A stretch of 33,988 nt of DNA from Pelagerythrobacter aerophilus (GCF_003581645.1 NZ_QXFK01000006.1:1-33988); one strand, 5' to 3'. Shown: positions 1-8,441, numbered from the stretch's first letter. A program made the numbers and translations. The notes: generated by a model not told the origin, from the sequence alone.

Positions 1-421
1 TGTCTCCATCAAGGCGAGCGCTGCCTTCGAGAGGCAGCTTCCCAATGTGCTACGGCACCGAACTGACCTCGTCGGCCATCCTGCGCTGGTCGCAGGAGCG
101 GCGCGTCGAGTGGCACTACATCGCGCCGGGCAAGCCGATGCAGAACGGCTTCGTGGAAAGCTTCAATGGCCGTCTGCGCGACGAATGCCTCAACGAGACG
201 TTGTTCACCTCGCTCGCGCACGCCCGCTTCGTGCTGGCCGCCTGGCGGCACGACTACAACAACGTCAGGCCACACTCGAAACTGGGCGGGAAGACCCCCG
301 CCGAGATCGCAGGCGAACGTGTCTGGGGGCATGCCCCCAGACACGTTGCCATCCCATCAAACATCAATCATGAAGGAGCGAGACTCTACCTCTGAGTGGT
401 AACAATCAGGGGAGCACGTCA
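1..421 (+). mobile_element. IS3-family element, right-end fragment
   Basis: This is the 3' part of an IS3-family insertion sequence whose left side lies outside the window. It carries the C-terminal part of the OrfB transposase and ends in an inverted repeat at about 403-421 (caatcaggggagcacgtca). The reverse complement of that repeat closely matches the left end of a second IS3 element at 801-820 (tgatgtggccccctgatttt), so the two elements have related termini. The exact outermost base is not certain because no target-site duplication can be tested. Confidence 0.75.
3..395 (+). pseudogene. IS3-family OrfB transposase, C-terminal part (truncated)
   Basis: The frame encodes the end of a DDE (rve-type) transposase: 'GTELTS', '[21 protein letters not shown]', '[10 protein letters not shown]' and '[15 protein letters not shown]' are the usual order of motifs around the last catalytic Glu (E in FVESFNGR). 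The stop is at 393-395. Just before 'GTELTS' family members have a 'CDNG' stretch with the second catalytic Asp. Here the sequence reads 'PMCYGTEL', consistent with loss of about two codons including that Asp. Upstream residues 3-44 do not resemble a transposase. The product is therefore almost certainly inactive and partial. Its function when intact would be cut-and-copy transposition of the IS3 element. Confidence 0.75.
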
Positions 422-800
422 CCGGCGATCGTGAAAAGTTGTGTGGCCGCCGACCGAAGTCGGAAGGGTAGCTCCCCGGGCGCGACACTAAATTTATGAT
501 AGGTGAAAATAGTTCCGTCCCTATTATCGCCTCTCGGGTGAGGGCGGAGGAGCCGCATCTCGACTCAGCTATTGCAGCAAGGAATGATGGACGTCTCATT
601 AATCTCGATAGCGCCTCCAAGCTGAAATATACGGTCAAGGCAGGCTATGTCTTACGAGGGCTTGCCATTTCGCTGGCGTTTGAAACAACGATCTGAAGCT
701 TCGCAGTAGTCCGCGCGAAATGAGGGGTGCCATCGTAAGGCAATGCAAACGTTGGACGAAACGCCTGCATTGAGTGAAGCTGTGAGGCTGTGGCCGAGTG
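422..800. other. Spacer between two IS3 elements, no recognised gene
   Basis: About 380 bases lie between the right end of the first IS3 fragment and the left end of the second. A 66-codon open frame at 496-696 (+) has an ATG start but no convincing Shine-Dalgarno sequence and no recognisable motifs. A 93-codon frame on the other strand (357-638) overlaps the IS end. I would not call either a gene. The base composition is somewhat less GC-rich than the catabolic island. I see no RNA gene or clear promoter. Confidence 0.5.
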
Positions 801-875
801 TGATGTGGCCCCCTGATTTTCCTCCGATCTGGACGAGAGACCGGCCCTGTTGGAAGGACGGACGAGACGAAGTGA

Positions 876-1259
876 CTGAGGTTCACCGAAAAGCAGATCA
901 TTGGCTTGCTTAAGGAGGCCGAAGCTGGAGCGAAGACCGCCTATTTGGCCCGTCGATATGGTATAGCGGAAGCGACGATCTACAACTGGAAGTCGAAGTA
1001 TGGCGGGCTCGAGGTTTCGGAGGCTCGGCGGCTGAAGGAACTCGAAAGCGACAACGCGAGGTTGAAGCGTCTGCTGGCCGATGCAATGCTGGACAAAGCG
1101 GCGCTGAAGGATCTCCTGGCAAAAAATTCTGCCGCCGGGCGCGAAGCGCGAAGCTGTGGCTCATCTCCGGGACTGCCATGGGATGAGCGAGCGGCGGGCG
1201 TGCCGGGTCATCGATACCGATCGCAAGGGTGTGCGGTACCGTTCCACGCGGGACGTTGA
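876..1259 (+). pseudogene. IS3 OrfA (helix-turn-helix) of the outer, decayed element
   Basis: The frame reads RFTEKQIIGLLKEAEAGAKT, then a helix-turn-helix ('YLARRYGIAEATIYNWKSKYGG') and the leucine-zipper segment ('LKELESDNARLKRLLADAML'), the usual OrfA organisation. Homology starts at codon 876, which is CTG where ATG is expected; TTG at 906 is the first listed alternative start. The conserved C-terminal 'DLLAK' meets an A6 run at 1121-1126. With seven A's the frame would read LLAKKF and orfB would fall in the -1 frame typical of IS3 programmed frameshifting. As written, the frame runs on to 1259 with unrelated residues. Confidence 0.65.
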
Positions 1260-1486
1260 CGCTGAGCTTCGCGAAAAGCTGCGCGAACTGGCCAACCAGC
1301 GTCGCTGGTTCGGCTGCCGCCGCCTGCATTTCCTGCTGCGTCGGGAGGGGATCATGATCAACCGGAAGAAGACCCAGCGCCTATATCAGTAAGAGAGACT
1401 AGCAGTCAGGTGGCGACGCGGCCGCAAGCGGGCTATGCGAACCAGAGCGCCAGCACCGGTCCTGGCTCTGCCGAATCCGCGGTGGA
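1123..1486 (+). pseudogene. IS3 OrfB, 5' part, outer element (stop codon, then disrupted)
   Basis: From about 1144 the frame reads AKREAVAHLRDCHGMSERRACRVI and then 'RRLHFLLRREG', the N-terminal HTH_21-like region of IS3 OrfB. An in-frame TAA at 1390-1392 replaces a codon where relatives continue 'LYREERL'. Beyond it the same frame still shows 'ERLAVRWRRGRKRA' and 'LPNPRW' up to the inserted element at 1487. So this half has both a nonsense mutation and an insertion. Confidence 0.7.
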
Positions 1487-1545
1487 TGAGTAGCCCCTAG
1501 ATTTCTGGACGCCTTCTATCCTAATTTTGAGGACAGGAGGCGACG

Positions 1546-1814
1546 ATGGGGAAGCCCAACTTCAGTGATGAGTTCAAGCGCGATGCGGTGGCCCAGATCA
1601 CCGAGCGTGGATATCCGGTAGCCGAGGTTTCGCAGCGGCTCGGTGTCAGCCAGCACTCGCTGTATGCGTGGAAGCGACAGCTGGGCAGGCAAGTGTCTAG
1701 CGATGCGAGCAAGGATGCCGAGATCCGCCAGTTGAAGCGCGAGTTGGCCCGGGTGACGGAGGAGCGCGACATCCTAAAAAAGCCACCGCGTACTTCGCCC
1801 GAGATGCAAAGTGA
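1546..1814 (+). pseudogene. IS3 OrfA of the inserted element (frame shifted at A6 run)
   Basis: The product starts MGKPNFSDEFKRDAVAQI, followed by a helix-turn-helix ('VAEVSQRLGVSQHSLYAWKRQ') and a coiled-coil end ('IRQLKRELARVTEERDILKK'), the standard HTH_Tnp_1 protein that binds the IS ends. There is a good Shine-Dalgarno (ggacaggagg) a few bases before the ATG. After an A6 run at 1776-1781 the frame reads PPRTSPEMQ. With one more A it would read ATAYFARDAK and stop at 1812-1814, overlapping the orfB GTG at 1811, the arrangement expected for this family. Hence either a one-base homopolymer error or a real mutation. If the run is truly A7, orfA is intact and the OrfAB fusion could be made by -1 frameshifting. 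Confidence 0.75.
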
Positions 1815-2686
1815 GGTACGCGTTCATTGCCGAGCATCGCGATCGTTTCGGCGTGCGGGCAATGTGCCGGTGCCTCGCTGTGCAGCCGAGTGGCTACTAT
1901 GCTTGGCAGAAGAGCCCGCTGAGCCAGCGGGCCCGGGAAGATGCCCGGCAGACGGAGCTGCTGCGGCAAGCGTGGAACGACAGCGGCAAGGTCTATGGCT
2001 ACCGCAAGCTGCACGATGACCTGCTTGATCACGGCGAGACCTGCTGCGCGAACCGCGTTGCCCGGTTGACCAGGCTGGCGGGCATCAAGGCACAGATCGG
2101 CTACAAGCGCAGGCCGGGCAGCCATGGTGGCAAGCCGTCCCTGGTGGTCGACAACACTCTGGATCGCCAGTTCGACGTGGCTGCGCCGGACCGGGTCTGG
2201 GTAACAGACATCACCTACATCCGCACCCTGGCAGGCTTTGCCTATCTGGCAGTGGTGATCGACCTGTACTCCCGCCGTGTGGTGGGTTGGTCGATCCAAA
2301 GCCGCCAGACCACCGATGTGGTGCTGCAGGCACTGCACATGGCGGTATGGCGGCGTAAACCGAAGCAACGGGTGCTGATCCACTCGGACCAAGGCTCGCA
2401 GTTCACCAGCATAGACTGGGCCGCCTTCATCCGGGCTCACAATCTTGAGCACTCGATGAGCCGACGGGGCAACTGCCACGATAATGCCGTGGCCGAGAGC
2501 TTCTTCTCCTCGCTCAAGCGTGAGCGCATCCGGCGCCGTACCTACAAAACTCGCGAGGAAGCCCGGCAGGACGTGTTCGATTACATCGAGATGTTCTACA
2601 ACCCGGTGCGCAAACATGTCAGGAACGGGATGCTGTCACCCGTCGAGTTCGAACGGCAGCAGATTTTGAAAGCCGAAGGCGTCTAG
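1811..2686 (+). CDS. IS3-family OrfB transposase (DDE integrase core)
   Basis: This 291-residue protein is a complete-looking IS3 OrfB. It begins at GTG 1811 with 'MRYAFIAEHRDRFGVRAMCRCLAV', a segment typical of the start of OrfB. An HTH_21 region follows ('VYGYRKLHDDL'), then the rve core: 'VWVTDITYI' with the first Asp, 'LIHSDQGSQFTS' with the second, and 'NAVAESFFSSLKRE' with the catalytic Glu. It ends 'YNPVRKHVRNGMLSPVEFE'. It cuts and joins IS ends, normally as an OrfAB fusion made by ribosomal frameshifting. All three acidic residues are present, so the protein could be active if the orfA frame is intact in reality. Confidence 0.9.
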   Translation: MRYAFIAEHRDRFGVRAMCRCLAVQPSGYYAWQKSPLSQRAREDARQTELLRQAWNDSGKVYGYRKLHDDLLDHGETCCANRVARLTRLAGIKAQIGYKRRPGSHGGKPSLVVDNTLDRQFDVAAPDRVWVTDITYIRTLAGFAYLAVVIDLYSRRVVGWSIQSRQTTDVVLQALHMAVWRRKPKQRVLIHSDQGSQFTSIDWAAFIRAHNLEHSMSRRGNCHDNAVAESFFSSLKRERIRRRTYKTREEARQDVFDYIEMFYNPVRKHVRNGMLSPVEFERQQILKAEGV

Positions 2687-2704
2687 AAAACTAGGGGCTA
2701 CTCA

Positions 2705-2959
2705 AACGGCCGCATGCGCGACGAGCTGCTCAACGAAACGCTGTTCCTCAGCCTCGCGCATGCCACGTCGAGATCTCGGGTTGGGGTTGAAGATTACATT
2801 CGGGAGCGACCACACTCAGCCCTCGGCTACGCAAGCTCGGCGGCGTTCGCCGCCCGACTGAATAACCAATGGCCTGCCTCGCTACGCCCTACGGGCACCG
2901 CTACCCAGCCCATTGCTTCAGCCGCGCTCATGCGCAACAATGCCGCTACTAGGCCCTAA
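2705..2959 (+). pseudogene. IS3 OrfB, 3' part of the outer element
   Basis: The frame resumes the interrupted transposase with 'NGRMRDELLNETLFLSLAHA', then 'RERPHSALGYASSAAFAARL' and ends 'SAALMRNNAATRP'. A short stretch between 2764 and 2796 is read out of register: the neighbouring frame gives 'HVEISGW', as expected between 'AHA' and 'VEDY', and one extra G in a GGGG run restores the frame. Together with the stop and the deletion in the 5' part this confirms a dead copy. Confidence 0.7.
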
Positions 2960-3115
2960 TCCCAGCTGGGCGAAAGCTGGGGGTCACGTCAGTCCCTGCA
3001 AAGAGGGATTCATGCAGCGAACACCGCTGCCGGCCTCTCCCTATCACATCATCGACGATATTGAGCACACGGAACTTTTGTTCGGACGCCACCTAGTCGT
3101 GAGCAAATAAAAGTT

Positions 3116-3156
3116 CGAAAAAGAGGGCTCGACACAGCGAAGCGCCGAACCCTCTT
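3116..3156 (-). terminator. Terminator after the left TonB receptor gene
   Basis: Read on the minus strand, the arm aagagggttcg (3156-3146) pairs with cgagccctctt (3131-3121), leaving one mismatch, and is followed directly by a T run (tttcgaactttt). It lies just 18 bases past the stop codon at 3174. This is a good rho-independent terminator for the leftward operon. The remaining 2992-3115 shows no gene. Confidence 0.7.
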
Positions 3157-3173
3157 GCAATTAGCGAGTAAGT

Positions 3174-5906
3174 TCAAAACTTGCCGCGCACGGTGATGCC
3201 GTAAGTCCGCGGTTCCGCAAGAAAAGCGGAGAACGTTTGTTGCGGAGCCACGAAAGGCGTGTTGAAGGCCACCTGCGTATACCCAACGTCAAACAAATTA
3301 TTGACCCATCCCTCGATCGCGAAGCGATCCGCAATATTGGTTAGACCCACACGCCCGTTCACTACGACGAAGCTGTCCTGTTCCTTGCCGAAGATCAGGT
3401 CGGAACCGGTGTTGTAATCACCAGCCATACGAGCGTTCACGAAGACCAGGCCTTCGAGCCCACTGTCGCCGATTGGCGGCGTCCACGTAAGCGACGATGT
3501 TGCCACGATCTCTGGTGCATTCGACAGGTTGTCGCCTGGCAGCAAGCGTAGTGCGGGGTCGAGCGGTACCCCGGTATCGTCCCCGATAAGATTGTCTTCA
3601 AAGCTCGTATCAGAATAGGTGACGCCAAGGGTAATATCCAAATCACGAGCGGGCCGTAGATAGGTTTCGATCTCGACACCTTGAGCGATCACACCTGGTG
3701 CAACTTCATCGGAAGAGCATGCTCCGGTTGTCGCGCTTGCGTCCCTGTCGGCCCCGCCGAGATCGCTATCGCAACTATTGACCGTCTGCACGATGTAGAA
3801 CGCCCCATTGAACGTGTTCAACTGGAAGTTACTGAACTCTTGCCGGAAGCCTGCAATGCTAACCCCGAACTCGCGTGTCGAGTATTTGAGGCCGATCTCA
3901 TATGCATCGACTGTTTCTTCATCGAACTGCAGCGCGGCTGCCGAGATATTGGCCGGATCGAACGCAAGCGGATTTGACAGTGCAGACCTGTCGAGGTTGA
4001 AACCGCCCGCCTTGTAGCCGCGTGAATACGAACCGTAGACTAGCAGATCGGGAGTTGGCTTCCAGCTCAGGATAGCCGTGCCGGTAAACTCCTCTTCTTC
4101 GCGCGAGTCTTCGAGAGAAACTCCATCGAGCTCCGATGTCGAATTGCCTTGGCAGGAAAGGCTGATGATACCACCGGCCAGAGGTGCCAAAGTCGGAACA
4201 CCCAGAAAGCCTCCGAGCAGATTGCGGTTTGTCGGACAAACCGTGTTGTCGTTGCGGAAAGTTGCGTCGAAGTCCTTGGTTTCGTTCGTATAACGAAGCC
4301 CCAGCGTCAAATCGAGCGTATCCGTGATCGCAAAGATATTATGCGTGAAGAACGCGAAGTTCTCACTCGTCTGATTGTAGACCTCGCTGACCGTTCCCAA
4401 ATCGCTGATGCTTGCAAGGTTGTTGATACCTGCGAGGATCGCCGGGGTTGCAGCGCCGAATGCCGGGCTTCCGGTCAGCGTACCGTCCAATGCCGCCACG
4501 TTGGCACCCAGGCAATTGGAAGCCCCCGGATTGACCAAAGCCGGATTGATCGCGATCGCGATGCGGCACGCTACGAAATTGCCGTACTGGGTGCCGAACC
4601 GCAGATTATCACGCACCTGCAGTTCTTCATTGGCGTAATACGCGCCGATCAACCAATCCAGTTTGCCATCGAAGGCCTCACCGGTAAGGCGCAGTTCCTG
4701 AGTGAATGTTTCAAAGTCTCGAGCAAGAGCATTCTCGGTCGGAGCGCGGTAGAGAATATCGACAGTAGTGTAATCGGTGTCAGATCCCTGGCTGTTGGCA
4801 TATTCACGGTAGCCCGTGATAGACGTCAACGTGACGTTCCCGAAATCCCAATTGATCTCAGCCGAAATACCGTAGTCTTCGGTTTCGCCTTCATAGCTTC
4901 TGCCTGGCGTAGGGTACAGGTCGCGGTTGAATGTGTCTTGGGTGAGGGCACGCGGATCCTGCCCAAGCGCAAGCAACACGGGAACGATCGGATTTGCGGT
5001 ACTCGTCAGGGCGGCCCCATCCGATGGCCTCGTAAAGGGATCAAATCCAGCGCTGATCCGTGCAAGCGGAGCAAACTCGGGCTGGACGAACGTCGCGGCA
5101 CAGCACGCTTCGTCCTTTTTGGAATAATCCCCGACAAGGCGAATGGACAGGTCGTCATTGGGTTCGAACAGGAGCTGACCGCGGACCAGATAACGATCGC
5201 GATTGTTGATCGTCCCGCCGTTGGTAATATCGTTGTAGAAGCCGTCGCGCTCAAAGTAAACGCCGTCCACACGCGCAGCTACGGTGTCGCCAAGCGGAGC
5301 GTTTATGCCACCTTCGACGCGGATCGCATCATAGTTGCCATAAGTGAAGGCCCCGTATGCGCTGAAATCGAACTCGGGCGGTGCGGTGTAGATATTGATC
5401 AGGCCTGCCGATGAGTTCCGCCCGCCCAGAGTACCTTGGGGACCGCGAAGGATTTCGACCCTGTCGATAGGGCCGAGCTCACTCAGGGCGCTTCCCGAAC
5501 GAGAGCGATAGACTCCATCGACAAAAACCGCGACCGAACTTTCCAGACCAGGGTTGTCGCCGACCGTGCCGATACCGCGAATACGCGCGGAACCGTTAGC
5601 TTCGTTGCCGGTGGAAGACACCAGCAGGGACGGTGCAACCTGGTTCAGCTCACGTATGTCGCTGGCGCCCGAATTCTGGAGGGTTTCTCCGGAAACAGCT
5701 GACACGGCGACTGGAACATCCGCCAAGACCTGCGATCGCCCTTGCGCGGTAACAATGATTACGTTTTGGTCTTCGACATCGGCCCCTTCAACCAGATCCG
5801 CATCGGGTTCGCCAACATCCTGGGCGAAGGCGGCTGTCGGTGTGAAGGCAAGTGCCGCTGCCAATGCACCAAGGGCGCAATGGTGGCGTGATGGAAATCT
5901 TTTCAT
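3174..5906 (-). CDS. TonB-dependent outer-membrane receptor (left)
   Basis: This 910-residue outer-membrane receptor would import a ligand into the periplasm using TonB/ExbBD energy. It starts with a signal peptide (MKRFPSRHH... cut after about residue 28, AFA|QD) and a TonB-box-like 'NVIIVTAQ' at 48-55. A plug domain runs to about 175, with 'RVEILRGPQGTLGGRNSSAG' near 149-168. A long beta-barrel follows and ends in the aromatic residue typical of outer-membrane barrels (VRGKF). The ATG at 5906 has a strong Shine-Dalgarno (agaggagagg). It lies on the same strand as the P450/dehydrogenase operon, 166 bases downstream of it. Substrate is not predictable; the neighbours suggest a hydrophobic catabolic substrate rather than a siderophore (inference). 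Confidence 0.92.
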   Translation of the reverse strand: MKRFPSRHHCALGALAAALAFTPTAAFAQDVGEPDADLVEGADVEDQNVIIVTAQGRSQVLADVPVAVSAVSGETLQNSGASDIRELNQVAPSLLVSSTGNEANGSARIRGIGTVGDNPGLESSVAVFVDGVYRSRSGSALSELGPIDRVEILRGPQGTLGGRNSSAGLINIYTAPPEFDFSAYGAFTYGNYDAIRVEGGINAPLGDTVAARVDGVYFERDGFYNDITNGGTINNRDRYLVRGQLLFEPNDDLSIRLVGDYSKKDEACCAATFVQPEFAPLARISAGFDPFTRPSDGAALTSTANPIVPVLLALGQDPRALTQDTFNRDLYPTPGRSYEGETEDYGISAEINWDFGNVTLTSITGYREYANSQGSDTDYTTVDILYRAPTENALARDFETFTQELRLTGEAFDGKLDWLIGAYYANEELQVRDNLRFGTQYGNFVACRIAIAINPALVNPGASNCLGANVAALDGTLTGSPAFGAATPAILAGINNLASISDLGTVSEVYNQTSENFAFFTHNIFAITDTLDLTLGLRYTNETKDFDATFRNDNTVCPTNRNLLGGFLGVPTLAPLAGGIISLSCQGNSTSELDGVSLEDSREEEEFTGTAILSWKPTPDLLVYGSYSRGYKAGGFNLDRSALSNPLAFDPANISAAALQFDEETVDAYEIGLKYSTREFGVSIAGFRQEFSNFQLNTFNGAFYIVQTVNSCDSDLGGADRDASATTGACSSDEVAPGVIAQGVEIETYLRPARDLDITLGVTYSDTSFEDNLIGDDTGVPLDPALRLLPGDNLSNAPEIVATSSLTWTPPIGDSGLEGLVFVNARMAGDYNTGSDLIFGKEQDSFVVVNGRVGLTNIADRFAIEGWVNNLFDVGYTQVAFNTPFVAPQQTFSAFLAEPRTYGITVRGKF

Positions 5907-6020
5907 GTGCCTCTCCTCTAAGAATGTGCCCCATCCTAGGCACTAGTCGATGTTAGAAACGATGCCGATAAGCGCGTTTCATTTCAAGACTTGGTAGATG
6001 AATTGACGGATTATTTCACA

Positions 6021-6052
6021 TTGTCGACAAGCATGTGGCAAAAATGCCATGC
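6021..6052. promoter_or_regulatory. Palindrome plus hairpin between dehydrogenase and TonB genes
   Basis: The spacer 5907-6072 holds two adjacent symmetric sequences. One is a perfect 10-bp palindrome TTGTCGACAA at 6021-6030. The other is an inverted repeat with arms gcatgtggca (6031-6040) and tgccatgc (6045-6052) around AAAA. The palindrome has the GT-N2-AC core seen in several FadR-subfamily GntR operators; the hairpin could slow or end transcription between the two genes. Function is inferred only. Confidence 0.35.
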
Positions 6053-6072
6053 AGGTCACTACATGCAGGTTT

Positions 6073-7143
6073 CTAGTAGCCAGAAAGCTTGGAAAATCGG
6101 TCCTTTAACCAGCTCGACGAACCGAAGCTCTGCTCCAGCACGCGGGCGCGCTTGAGATAGAAGCCGACGTCGTACTCATCGGTCATGCCGATCCCGCCGT
6201 GCAGCTGGATGCCCTCGTTTGCCATGGTGTGCATAACGCGGTTGGCTTCCGCCTTGGCGATGGTCGCCGCGCGCGCCACGCCGAAGCCGGCATCGACGGC
6301 TTGCAGGCCCGCCTCGACCGCGCTGCGCATCTGGGCGAGATCGGCGAAGAGGTCCGCCATGCGGTGTTGCAGCGCCTGGAAGCTCGCCAGCACCTGGTTG
6401 AACTGCACGCGCTGCTTCAGATAGTCGAGCGTGTCGTCGAACACTTGCTGCGCCATGCCGAGCATTTCGGCTGCGGTGAGCACGCGCGCGCGGTCGAGCA
6501 CGTCATCGAGCAGGTTGTCGCCGCCATTGGCGAGCTTCTCCGCCGCCGCGCCGTCGAAGGTGACGTCGGCATGGCTGCGCTGGTCGGTCAGCTTGCGGGT
6601 GGTGAGCGCGACGCCGTCGCCTTTCTCGACCAGGTAAAGCCCGTCCTTCGCCGCGACGACGAACAGGTCCGCACCATGCGCTTCATGGACGAAGGCCTTG
6701 GTGCCGCTCAGCTTGCCGTCGGACACACTGGTCTCGATCTTCGCAGGATCGTGGCTCGGCCCTTCGTCGACGGCGAGGGTGGCGATGGCCTCGCCGCTCG
6801 CCAGCCTGGGCAGCCACCTGGCCTTCTGCTCGTCGCTGCCGCCAAGAACGATCGCCGAGGCGGCGACGGTGTTCATCACCAGCGGGCTGGCGGTGAGCGT
6901 CTTGCCGAGTTCCTCGACGACGAGGCCCGCGGACAGGAAGCCGAAGTCCGACCCGCCATGCTCTTCGGGGATGATGACCCCGGCCCAGCCCATCTGCGCC
7001 ATCGTCGCATAGGCGTCGCGGTTGAAGGCTTCGGGCTCGCCGCTGGCGCGGACCTTGCGGAATTCGGTGACCGGGCTTTCGTTGACGGTCCATTCGCGCG
7101 CCATATCTCGCAGCATTTCCTGTTCTTCGTTGAGAACGGCCAT
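6073..7143 (-). CDS. Acyl-CoA dehydrogenase, short subunit (left pair)
   Basis: This 356-residue flavoprotein of the acyl-CoA dehydrogenase family would oxidise an acyl-CoA to the 2-enoyl-CoA with FAD. The N-terminal helical domain begins 'MAVLNEEQEMLRDMAREW', then 'GWAGVIIPEEHGG'. The C-terminal domain has 'QRVQFNQVLASFQALQHRMAD' and the FAD-contacting 'GIQLHGGIGMTDEYDVGFYLKRA'. It lies 18 bases after a 403-residue dehydrogenase on the same strand. A short/long pair like this resembles the alpha2beta2 heteromeric dehydrogenases of mycobacterial cholesterol side-chain degradation, in which only one subunit carries the catalytic Glu (known of that family; not proved here). A very long open frame on the opposite strand (6199-8409) is an antisense shadow of this and the next gene. 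Confidence 0.9.
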   Translation of the reverse strand: MAVLNEEQEMLRDMAREWTVNESPVTEFRKVRASGEPEAFNRDAYATMAQMGWAGVIIPEEHGGSDFGFLSAGLVVEELGKTLTASPLVMNTVAASAIVLGGSDEQKARWLPRLASGEAIATLAVDEGPSHDPAKIETSVSDGKLSGTKAFVHEAHGADLFVVAAKDGLYLVEKGDGVALTTRKLTDQRSHADVTFDGAAAEKLANGGDNLLDDVLDRARVLTAAEMLGMAQQVFDDTLDYLKQRVQFNQVLASFQALQHRMADLFADLAQMRSAVEAGLQAVDAGFGVARAATIAKAEANRVMHTMANEGIQLHGGIGMTDEYDVGFYLKRARVLEQSFGSSSWLKDRFSKLSGY

Positions 7144-7161
7144 TGTCCTTGCTCCCCTCTC

Positions 7162-8373
7162 TTACTGGTGGTCGAGCATGCCGAGCACGCGCTTGGCGAT
7201 GATGTTGTTCTGGATTTCGGTCGAGCCGCCATAGATGGTGGTCGCCTTGCCGAAGAGCCACGCGCGCACGGCCCCGAGCTCGCCGTCCGAAAAGCCGTCG
7301 CCTTCCCAGCCGAGGCCCTGCAACCCGCGGATTTCGATCAGCAATTCGCTGCGTTCCTGGCTCAGCTTGGTGCCGAGCTTCTTGAGCACAGAGCTGATTT
7401 CGGAGACGCCGCCAGCTGCCTTGCTCTCTTCCATCGCGCGGCGCGCGGTGAGCAGGAAGCTGTTCCAGCGGATTTCGAAATCAGCGATCTTGTCGCGCAG
7501 CACCGCATCGGCGAGTTCGCCGTCGGCGCCCGTCGGCTGGTACTTCTTGGCGATATCGCCAAGGCTCTGGCCCATGAGTCGGGCGAGGCTGCCGCCGCCC
7601 GAGATGTTGGTGCGCTCGTGCTGCAGAAGGCGCTTGCCGATGGTCCAGCCCTGGCCTTCCTCGCCGACGAGGTTTTCCTTCGGGACCTTCACGTCGGTGA
7701 AAAAGGTTTCGCAGAACGGGCTGGTCCCGCTGATCATGGTGATCGGGCGGACTTCGACGCCGGGCGTGTCCATGTCGATCAGCATGAAGCTGATGCCCTT
7801 GTGCTTGTCGCTCTTGTCGGTTCGTACAATTGCAAAGCACTTGTCGGCCCATTGGCCGCCGCTGGTCCAGGTCTTCTGGCCGTTGACAAGGTAGTGGTCG
7901 CCCTTGTCCTCGGCAAAGGTCTGGAGGTTCGCGAGGTCAGAGCCGGCATTGGGTTCCGAATAGCCCTGGCACCAGCGGATTTCGCCGCGGCAGATCGGCG
8001 GAATATGCTCCTGCTTCTGTGCCTCGTTGCCGTATTCGAGCAGCGTCGGGCCGAACATCATGACGCCCATGCCGCCGATCGGGTTGTAGGCACCCGCCTT
8101 GGCGAATTCCTGGTCGATGATCTTGGCCTGCGCCTTGGTGAGGCCGCCGCCGCCGTATTCCTTCGGCCAGGTGGGGGTGCCCCAGCCGCGCGCGCCCACG
8201 GCTTCGCGCCACTTGGTCTGCGCCGGCGTTTCATTGGTGGGGCCGTCCACGCCGGCCAGCGCGTTCGACTGGCCCTTGAGTTCGGCGGGAAAATTGTCCG
8301 CCAGAAACTGCTGCACTTCCGCGCGGAAGGCGTCTTCGTCGGTCTGGGTTGCGGGCTCGATTTGTGTGGCCAT
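7162..8373 (-). CDS. Acyl-CoA dehydrogenase, long subunit (left pair)
   Basis: This 403-residue member of the acyl-CoA dehydrogenase family has the middle-domain signature 'WCQGYSEPNAGSDLA' at about 134-148, 'NGQKTWTS' near 164-171 and the C-terminal 'TTIYGGSTEIQNNIIAKRVLG', all usual for complete FAD-dependent enzymes. The ATG at 8373 gives the normal family length. It follows the ferredoxin gene by 68 bases and precedes the short dehydrogenase by 18, so all are probably one leftward operon with the P450. It may form a heteromeric enzyme with its neighbour, acting on a bulky or branched acyl-CoA (inference). Confidence 0.92.
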   Translation of the reverse strand: MATQIEPATQTDEDAFRAEVQQFLADNFPAELKGQSNALAGVDGPTNETPAQTKWREAVGARGWGTPTWPKEYGGGGLTKAQAKIIDQEFAKAGAYNPIGGMGVMMFGPTLLEYGNEAQKQEHIPPICRGEIRWCQGYSEPNAGSDLANLQTFAEDKGDHYLVNGQKTWTSGGQWADKCFAIVRTDKSDKHKGISFMLIDMDTPGVEVRPITMISGTSPFCETFFTDVKVPKENLVGEEGQGWTIGKRLLQHERTNISGGGSLARLMGQSLGDIAKKYQPTGADGELADAVLRDKIADFEIRWNSFLLTARRAMEESKAAGGVSEISSVLKKLGTKLSQERSELLIEIRGLQGLGWEGDGFSDGELGAVRAWLFGKATTIYGGSTEIQNNIIAKRVLGMLDHQ

Positions 8374-8441
8374 GGGTGTTTTCTCGAAGAATCAAGGAAA
8401 GACAGATAAGAATGTAGGCTACGGGGACGAGGATCCCTCCG

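Larger units (their letters stand above)
1487..2704 (+). mobile_element. IS3-family element inserted in another IS3
   Basis: The ends are a near-perfect 20-bp inverted repeat: left tgagtagcccctagatttct (1487-1506), right agaaaactaggggctactca (2685-2704), 19 of 20 matching. The 1218-bp element contains orfA and an intact-looking orfB. The flanking triplets (gga on the left, aac on the right) differ, so no 3-bp target duplication survives. This agrees with a deletion of host-element sequence at the insertion point. Confidence 0.85.
801..2991 (+). mobile_element. Decayed IS3-family element, interrupted by another IS3
   Basis: The left terminal repeat is at about 801-820 (tgatgtggccccctgatttt) and the related right end at about 2972-2991, whose reverse complement begins tgacgtgacccccagc. 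Between them lie orfA, the 5' part of orfB, the inserted element 1487-2704 and the 3' part of orfB. Without the insertion the element is only about 970 bp. The OrfB reading jumps from a 'LPNPRW' stretch, expected to continue to 'SLDF', straight to 'NGRMRDELLNE', so some 300 bp of the catalytic middle is missing. It is a dead copy. Confidence 0.75.

Noticed and set aside
496-696. 66-codon open frame between IS3 elements
   Set aside because: No Shine-Dalgarno sequence, no motif and IS-rich surroundings; not supportable as a gene.
4149-5414. Open frame of 421 codons on the plus strand
   Set aside because: It lies wholly inside the left TonB receptor on the opposite strand and shows no motifs, signal peptide or ribosome site.
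6199-8409. Open frame of 736 codons on the plus strand
   Set aside because: It is antisense to two well-supported acyl-CoA dehydrogenases; its product is a low-complexity Arg/Ala/Gly/Val-rich sequence without family motifs, a common effect of high GC content.
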